Part shown: positions 59,733 through 64,000 of the stretch, piece after piece
Numbering within the stretch: the first letter of the stretch is position 1
Layout: each line of letters begins with the position of its first letter
NCBI GenBank assembly: GCA_035485475.1
Contig: DATHOA010000200.1
Location: forward strand, 1 to 64,000
Reading direction: 5' to 3'
Source: DAIDKA01 sp035485475
Lineage (GTDB): Bacteria > Pseudomonadota > Gammaproteobacteria > Steroidobacterales > Steroidobacteraceae
DNA: 64,000 nucleotides
Program-made: the position numbers and the translations under genes
Notes under the pieces: generated by a model
Seen by the model: only the letters and a program-made list of their open reading frames with translations
What the model was told of the DNA's origin: nothing
Databases searched by the model: none

Positions 59733-60506
59733 ATGAAATACGAATTGGAATTGGCGGCAGCGCGGCCGGAGACGGCCGCATCGGTCATGATGACCCTGGT
59801 CGATGAAATCCGGTTGATTCGCAAGAATCCGGACAGATTAATCAACGAGATGATGGCGGATCGCAATTACGTCGTTTCGTTCGTCAATGCGCACGCGATG
59901 AACCTGGCGTGCCAAAGCGCGCAGTTCATGCACGCGCTTAGATCTGCGGACCTGCTGCTGCGCGATGGTGCCGGCATGCAGATTCTGCTCACCGCGATCG
60001 GAAAAGACCCTGGCCTGAACATGAATGGTACCGACTTCATTCCGAAACTGATTCTGGCCTGCAAGGATCACCCGATAGCGTTGTGCGGTTCGACCGCCTC
60101 GACGGCCGCCGCGGCTGCGGCATGGCTCGAACAAAGCGGTGTGCACCAGGTCACCCATTGCGATGGATTCCAGCCGCTCAACCATTACCTGCAGACGCTC
60201 AGGGCACAGCGGCCACGCATCGTAATCCTCGGCATGGGCATGCCCAAGCAGGAGCTGCTCAGTGCAATGATCGCCCGGGACCTGCCCGGACCCATGTTGG
60301 TCATAAACGGTGGCGCAATATTGGACTTCATGGCGCAGCGGGTCAGGCGGGCGCCAAGGCTGATGCGCAGGCTGGGATTGGAGTGGGTGTTTCGCCTGCT
60401 TCTCGAACCGCACCGACTGTGGCGACGCTACCTGCTCGGGAACTTCATATTCCTCTGGCGCACGGCCCAGATAATGGCGACCCGGCGCAACCCAAAACCC
60501 GGCTGA
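59733..60506 (+). CDS. WecG/TagA/CpsF family glycosyltransferase
   Basis: This 257-residue protein has family features: NAHAMNLAC, LLRDGAGMQILL, the NGTDFIPKLI motif, ALCGSTAS and ILGMGMPKQE followed by NGGAILDF. Members transfer N-acetylmannosamine-type or glucose-type sugars to lipid-linked intermediates. It is divergent from the GT4 gene and convergent with the lipoprotein at 60516. Confidence 0.9.
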   Translation: MKYELELAAARPETAASVMMTLVDEIRLIRKNPDRLINEMMADRNYVVSFVNAHAMNLACQSAQFMHALRSADLLLRDGAGMQILLTAIGKDPGLNMNGTDFIPKLILACKDHPIALCGSTASTAAAAAAWLEQSGVHQVTHCDGFQPLNHYLQTLRAQRPRIVILGMGMPKQELLSAMIARDLPGPMLVINGGAILDFMAQRVRRAPRLMRRLGLEWVFRLLLEPHRLWRRYLLGNFIFLWRTAQIMATRRNPKPG

Positions 60507-60515
60507 TCGGCGCTG

Positions 60516-62222
60516 TTACTGCAGCAACCCGAACACCCCGACACTGCCGGTGGTCGCGACGAAGACCTTGCCGTCGGCCACCATCGGGGCAATGAATTTA
60601 TTGCCCGCACCGAACTGGTCGCGGGAGTTGGCCGCCTGGTTGCTGTTGTACAGTTCATGTGCGAGGTTCGTCGCGTCATAGGCATGCAGGACGGCGGGGG
60701 TCGTATTCTCGTAGGTCCAGACAATTCCGTTCATCGTGCCATTGGCGGAAATCACCGGAGAGGTCCCCGGATAGGTGAACTGGGTCGCGCTCTGAGAGGA
60801 CGGTGCGGTGGACAGCTGCGCATTGGTCACCGCGAATGCTCTGAGGGCGCTGCCACTGGGTCCGTAGTAGACGACGCCATTGAAGTATGCCGGTGCCGAC
60901 CAGATGCCGCCCGGCAGCACGCCGTCCAGCTCCTGCCAGATGTTATTGCCCGCAGCGCTGAATTTCCCCATCGAATCGCGGCTCACGACGTAAAGATTAC
61001 CGTCCTTGCCGGCACCGACCGCCAGGTGCCGGACCGTACTCGAGCTGTCGGTCAGATCGGGCAGCAACATTATTCCGCCGGAACCCAGGTCGACGTCATT
61101 TTGCGACTCGGTCACAGCGTTCGTCAGCGCAAAGTAGTCGTTTACCGCCAATACACTGCCACTCGTGGAAATCTTCACGAATGAATTCCCGTAGTCACCG
61201 CCGCTGGGAAAGCCATTGGCATTCAACGTAGTCTCGAAGCGACCATTGCCCGTGAGCACGTAGACATTCCCCGCCGCATCCGCCGCGGGGCCATCGCCGC
61301 TCATCCAAATTGCGGGACCCTGGCTTGCGTATCCGGAGCCGGTCGAACCGGGGGCAACGTTGAGGACGGCGCTCTGCGCGAGCGTGCTCTCGCTGTAGGC
61401 GATCACCCAGCCCCCGTAGGGCGCGTAGTCACAATGCGAGGTCCAGCTGGTGTAGATCGTGCCGTTCAGCAGCAGCAACGCCGCGCGCTCCACGTACTGC
61501 CCGGGCGCGAAGCTCGTGGTCAGGTAGGTCGCCGTGATCTCCGTTGGACTGCTCGTCAATTCGGCGCCGGTCGTCACATCGAGGGCGTGCAACCGCTGAT
61601 GATAGTTGCCGGAGGCATCCTTGGTCATCGCGACCGCGAACAGCGTGCCATGCGCGCCGGCGCTGCGGTCGATGACCGGTGTCGAGGTGATGCCGATCTG
61701 TGGCGTCACCTGGTTGCAGCTGTGCGCGTCGCTGGTGGTTTCTCCAGCGCCGTTCAGCGAGACCATCCACAGCGCATTCCCCGCGTCGGCATCAAAGGCG
61801 TACACCGAGTCGTTCTCGGTGGCAATGAACACCACATTATGACTGGCGCCGGCGACCGTCAGTTTCGACAGATACAGAGGCTGCGCGTCCACCTTGCCGT
61901 CCACCTGCAGATTGCGCAGCAGGCCGAACGTGGACATGTTGACGTTAGCGGTGATGAGTACCGACTCCGTGGTGTTCTGGCCCGTGCGCTGCGCGTCGTT
62001 CTTGTAGGTGACGACATCCGTGCCGGCCGTCGGCGTCGTGGGCGTGGTTGGCGTCGTAGGGGTCGTGGGAGTGGTGGGCGTCGTGGGTGTCGCCGCAGTC
62101 GAGGGCATTACGGCCGTGGTCGTCGATCCGCCGCCGCCGCAGGCCGCCAGCACACCGAGTGCGGCCAGGGAAATTGCGCTCAGCAAATTGAAGACGGCGC
62201 GGGAACGGCTGTGGTGCGGCAT
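60516..62222 (-). CDS. Lipoprotein with PQQ-like beta-propeller pattern and Thr-Pro repeat
   Basis: This 568-residue lipoprotein has lipobox VLAAC (Cys28), a linker with seven TPT repeats (residues 45-65), and then repeats such as LYLSKLTVAGASHNVVFIATENDSVYAFDADAG core VYAFDADAG, VIDRSAGAHGTLF, NVYVLTGNG and FVATTGSVGVFGL, a beta-propeller pattern related to PQQ/quinoprotein repeats. No enzymatic residues for PQQ binding can be claimed. Likely outer-membrane anchored, function unknown. Confidence 0.78.
   Translation of the reverse strand: MPHHSRSRAVFNLLSAISLAALGVLAACGGGGSTTTAVMPSTAATPTTPTTPTTPTTPTTPTTPTAGTDVVTYKNDAQRTGQNTTESVLITANVNMSTFGLLRNLQVDGKVDAQPLYLSKLTVAGASHNVVFIATENDSVYAFDADAGNALWMVSLNGAGETTSDAHSCNQVTPQIGITSTPVIDRSAGAHGTLFAVAMTKDASGNYHQRLHALDVTTGAELTSSPTEITATYLTTSFAPGQYVERAALLLLNGTIYTSWTSHCDYAPYGGWVIAYSESTLAQSAVLNVAPGSTGSGYASQGPAIWMSGDGPAADAAGNVYVLTGNGRFETTLNANGFPSGGDYGNSFVKISTSGSVLAVNDYFALTNAVTESQNDVDLGSGGIMLLPDLTDSSSTVRHLAVGAGKDGNLYVVSRDSMGKFSAAGNNIWQELDGVLPGGIWSAPAYFNGVVYYGPSGSALRAFAVTNAQLSTAPSSQSATQFTYPGTSPVISANGTMNGIVWTYENTTPAVLHAYDATNLAHELYNSNQAANSRDQFGAGNKFIAPMVADGKVFVATTGSVGVFGLLQ
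62028..62090. repeat. 9-bp tandem repeat encoding TPT units
   Basis: Seven imperfect 9-bp units encode Thr-Pro-Thr in the linker of the lipoprotein at 60516. The repeat length is a multiple of three, so copy changes would lengthen or shorten the linker without a frameshift. Confidence 0.8.
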
Positions 62223-62300
62223 GGCGGTTCACCGATTTTGAGACATCACGGCAGGCTGTCCGACGATACTTTAATCGTCAATAGGCGCGGAACCCAAAAA

Positions 62301-63530
62301 TCAGGCCCACTTGCGCCGGGCGCGGCCGAACAACTTGGCAGCCCAGCCGCCCGTGGCGGCCGAGTTCATGGACTGTTCGTACAGGAAGCGTGCGACCCTG
62401 GACCGCAGGCGCTTGTCCACTTGAATCATGCGCGTAATCGGGATCTCCCGCGGTCCCCAGCGCGTCTTGCTGATGTCGGTGCCGGGCGACATATTCACCG
62501 TCCGTATTCCCTGGCCGATGGCAAATTTGATGATTTCTGCCAGCGTCGTCGTCATGACACTGTACTTGGACCATGCGGGGTCATAGCCGGAGTAATACAG
62601 GTATAGGGTGTCGCCCAGGACGAATCCGATACGGCTGGCCACCGGCTGGCCATTGATCTCGAGCTGGAACACACGGGTCATGCCGCGGGCCGCGAGCCGT
62701 GCGCAGACATCGCGCAGGAACGCCTGGGACTCGGCCGAGGCAAAATGATTGGGATGGGTGACCGCCCCTCCAAGGCGAGCGCGCAGCTCATGCAGCCGCA
62801 AAAAGGTGTCCAGGCCCGCCTGGATGTCCGGAGGTTCGCTCAACGTGGCGAACGTGAACTGCAGATTCTCGCGCTTGAGCGAGTTGTAGCAGTGACGCAG
62901 TGACTCGCGGATATTGCGCTTGAGCTTCTTGCGGAAAGTCTCCCAGTCGGCCGGGAGGTCCAGAACATAGTCCAGCAGGCATGGCTGCGCCTGCACTTGC
63001 GTGGAGCCGGAAAGGGCCTGGATGAACGCCGGAGTCACGCCCATCCACTGCGACCAATCCCAGTGTCCAATCGTTCCCAGATGCTGTTGGACGAGGCGCG
63101 CGACTTCGGCGTGAAACCCGGCCGCGATCAGCGGCATCTGGATTTCTGTCAGCGCGGGGTCGGCACACAGAAGATTGAGCGATGCGACGGCGAAGGGGCC
63201 CACCGAGCGCCGCGTATGAACCATTGGCACTATACCTACGCACTGCCCGCTTGCCATGCGGACCACCTGTACGATAAGGGAGTCCTTGATGGCCGTATCG
63301 CTGGACATGAAATGCGCACACCAGGCGCTGTGCCATTCGTGCAGGGTAAACGGCAGCGGCAGCGTCGTTTCGCTGTTCAGGTGCGCGTAGTCCTCCCGCA
63401 GGGATTCCAGGTCGCAGCTGCGCTCGTAGGTCTCCAACGTAAGGCCCGACAGACCTACTGCGCGCGGCTTCGCCGACGCCGCCTTGCGTATGGGTCGATT
63501 AGCCCGCAATGCCGTGTCCTGTGTAAACAA
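62301..63530 (-). CDS. FemAB/CelD-like GNAT acyltransferase
   Basis: This 409-residue protein has two GNAT-like halves of the BioF2/CelD (PF13480) type: HEWHSAWCAHF near residue 65, LPADWETFRKKLKRNIRESLRH core KRNIRESL, LHELRARLGG, and the second half with FQLEINGQPVASRIGFVLGDTLYLYYSGYDPAW core YLYYSGYDP. Such proteins are frequent in XrtA-type exopolysaccharide loci; they may transfer acyl or aminoacyl groups. The start seems to be TTG 63530, uncertain. The gap 63531-63833 has a terminator-like hairpin but no gene. Confidence 0.85.
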   Translation of the reverse strand: MFTQDTALRANRPIRKAASAKPRAVGLSGLTLETYERSCDLESLREDYAHLNSETTLPLPFTLHEWHSAWCAHFMSSDTAIKDSLIVQVVRMASGQCVGIVPMVHTRRSVGPFAVASLNLLCADPALTEIQMPLIAAGFHAEVARLVQQHLGTIGHWDWSQWMGVTPAFIQALSGSTQVQAQPCLLDYVLDLPADWETFRKKLKRNIRESLRHCYNSLKRENLQFTFATLSEPPDIQAGLDTFLRLHELRARLGGAVTHPNHFASAESQAFLRDVCARLAARGMTRVFQLEINGQPVASRIGFVLGDTLYLYYSGYDPAWSKYSVMTTTLAEIIKFAIGQGIRTVNMSPGTDISKTRWGPREIPITRMIQVDKRLRSRVARFLYEQSMNSAATGGWAAKLFGRARRKWA

Positions 63531-63682
63531 ATCTGCGAATGACCGCGTGTTGACGGCGTGTCAGGTCACCGAAAGCATTCTAGGCCGATCCACAGAAAGT
63601 GTGATACCCGTCACGGTCAGCGGGTCATGACACCACCGCGATCGGCGCAGCGAGAATAGGTGCTCGCGTGGACTTGCGCACC

Positions 63683-63721
63683 ACGGAAAAAAATTTCGCT
63701 GCCAAGCCGCCTTGCGGCAGC
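63683..63721 (-). terminator. Intrinsic-terminator-like hairpin on the minus strand
   Basis: Read on the minus strand, GCTGC and GCAGC with inner CAAG and CTTG form a strong stem with a GCGG loop (63721 to 63698), followed by GAAATTTTTTT. This is a classic intrinsic terminator layout. No annotated minus-strand gene ends here; it would stop transcription coming from the right, or lie in a leader of the gene starting at 63530. Confidence 0.5.
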
Positions 63722-63833
63722 GCACCGCGTGCCCGAACCGCAGAGCTTTTCAGCTAGCGATTGTCACAGGTTAGTGGTCCAATGCGCGGCTGTTTGACGC
63801 CCGGACGAAGCGAAAACGGGACGCACCTGCGCG

Positions 63834-64000
63834 ATGAAGAGAACCGAACCCTTTGCCTTTGTACGTGAGCTGGCCACGCGCTGGGATGCGGTCGCGCTCG
63901 TCATTGTGCTGGGCCTGGTGGTGGCACTCGGGGAGGCCAGCCGTGGCCTGCTGGAGCCCCTGGCCAAGCTCAAGGCCACCCCCATTTCACTCGACCCTGC
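63834..64000 (+). CDS. ABC transporter permease, N-terminal fragment (cut by window edge)
   Basis: About 55 residues are visible from ATG 63834: a short polar N-terminus, one membrane helix (ALVIVLGLVVALGEA) and the segment KATPISLDP. This resembles the beginning of nitrate/sulfonate-type two-part ABC permeases, which carry a PISL-type motif at this place. The rest lies beyond the window. The assignment is tentative. Confidence 0.55.
   Translation, partial: MKRTEPFAFVRELATRWDAVALVIVLGLVVALGEASRGLLEPLAKLKATPISLDP

Noticed and set aside
63764..63985. 73-codon minus-strand frame at the right edge
   Set aside because: It overlaps the start of the ABC permease on the plus strand and has a Ser/Arg/Thr-rich composition without pattern.
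1..64000. CRISPR arrays, insertion sequences, rRNA genes, replication origin
   Set aside because: No regularly spaced repeats, transposase motifs, rRNA-like sequence or DnaA-box cluster was noticed on reading through the window.

Overview
The window is GC-rich, almost fully coding chromosomal DNA of a Gram-negative proteobacterium. A gammaproteobacterium is most likely: it carries a QseE/QseG/QseF-type (GlrK-GlrG-GlrR) sensor, lipoprotein and regulator set, an SrkA (YihE) kinase, and an XrtA-type exopolysaccharide locus with a PrsR-family regulator. The species cannot be named from sequence alone.

Layout. Positions 1-4437 hold a lipid-type group: a membrane-anchored class III aminotransferase (cut by the left edge), a phosphatidylserine-decarboxylase homologue, an SDR, a DUF218 protein and a PmtA-like methyltransferase. 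Positions 4443-10476 hold a large PAS/GAF/GGDEF/EAL protein, a lipoprotein, srkA and a galE-like gene. Positions 10532-17196 are regulatory and sorting genes: the QseE-QseG-QseF trio, then, convergent with it, a PrsR-like sigma-54 activator whose receiver domain has lost its phosphoacceptor Asp and conserved Lys, and divergent from that an exosortase E / CPBP protease fusion (XrtE). Positions 17208-26702 are an unusual biosynthetic cluster: amino acid:[carrier protein] ligase, carrier protein, acyl-CoA dehydrogenase, HSL-type hydrolase, SnoaL-like protein, a MetY-like PLP enzyme, a PLP decarboxylase, a membrane acyltransferase and a FATP-type acyl-CoA synthetase.

Positions 26697-63530 are a large exopolysaccharide locus: flippase, Wzy-like polymerase, several glycosyltransferases, two hexapeptide acetyltransferases, Wza/Wzz/BY-kinase/beta-barrel export genes, initiating sugar phosphotransferase, RmlB, ATP-grasp enzyme, 2OG-Fe(II) oxygenase, WecG-like transferase and a FemAB/CelD-like acyltransferase. 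It includes a second carrier-protein module (ACP, AMP ligase, SDR, fused double alpha/beta hydrolase) and two paralogous secreted glycosidase-like proteins. A tRNA-Glu gene followed by small unknown ORFs and a 5'-truncated flavoprotein gene interrupts it at about 55.6-57.8 kb. The right edge enters an ABC permease gene.

The strongest regulatory signal lies upstream of the second glycosidase-like gene: a perfect sigma-54 promoter (33315-33330) followed about 30 nt later by a c-di-GMP-I (GEMM) riboswitch aptamer (33361-33444). With the PrsR-like activator and the GGDEF/EAL protein this suggests that a sigma-54 activator and c-di-GMP jointly control polysaccharide-modifying functions. The most likely undescribed system is the 17-27 kb amino-acid/carrier-protein cluster, possibly making an aminoacyl-derived substituent or small molecule linked to the polysaccharide. 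That link is inference from gene neighbourhood.
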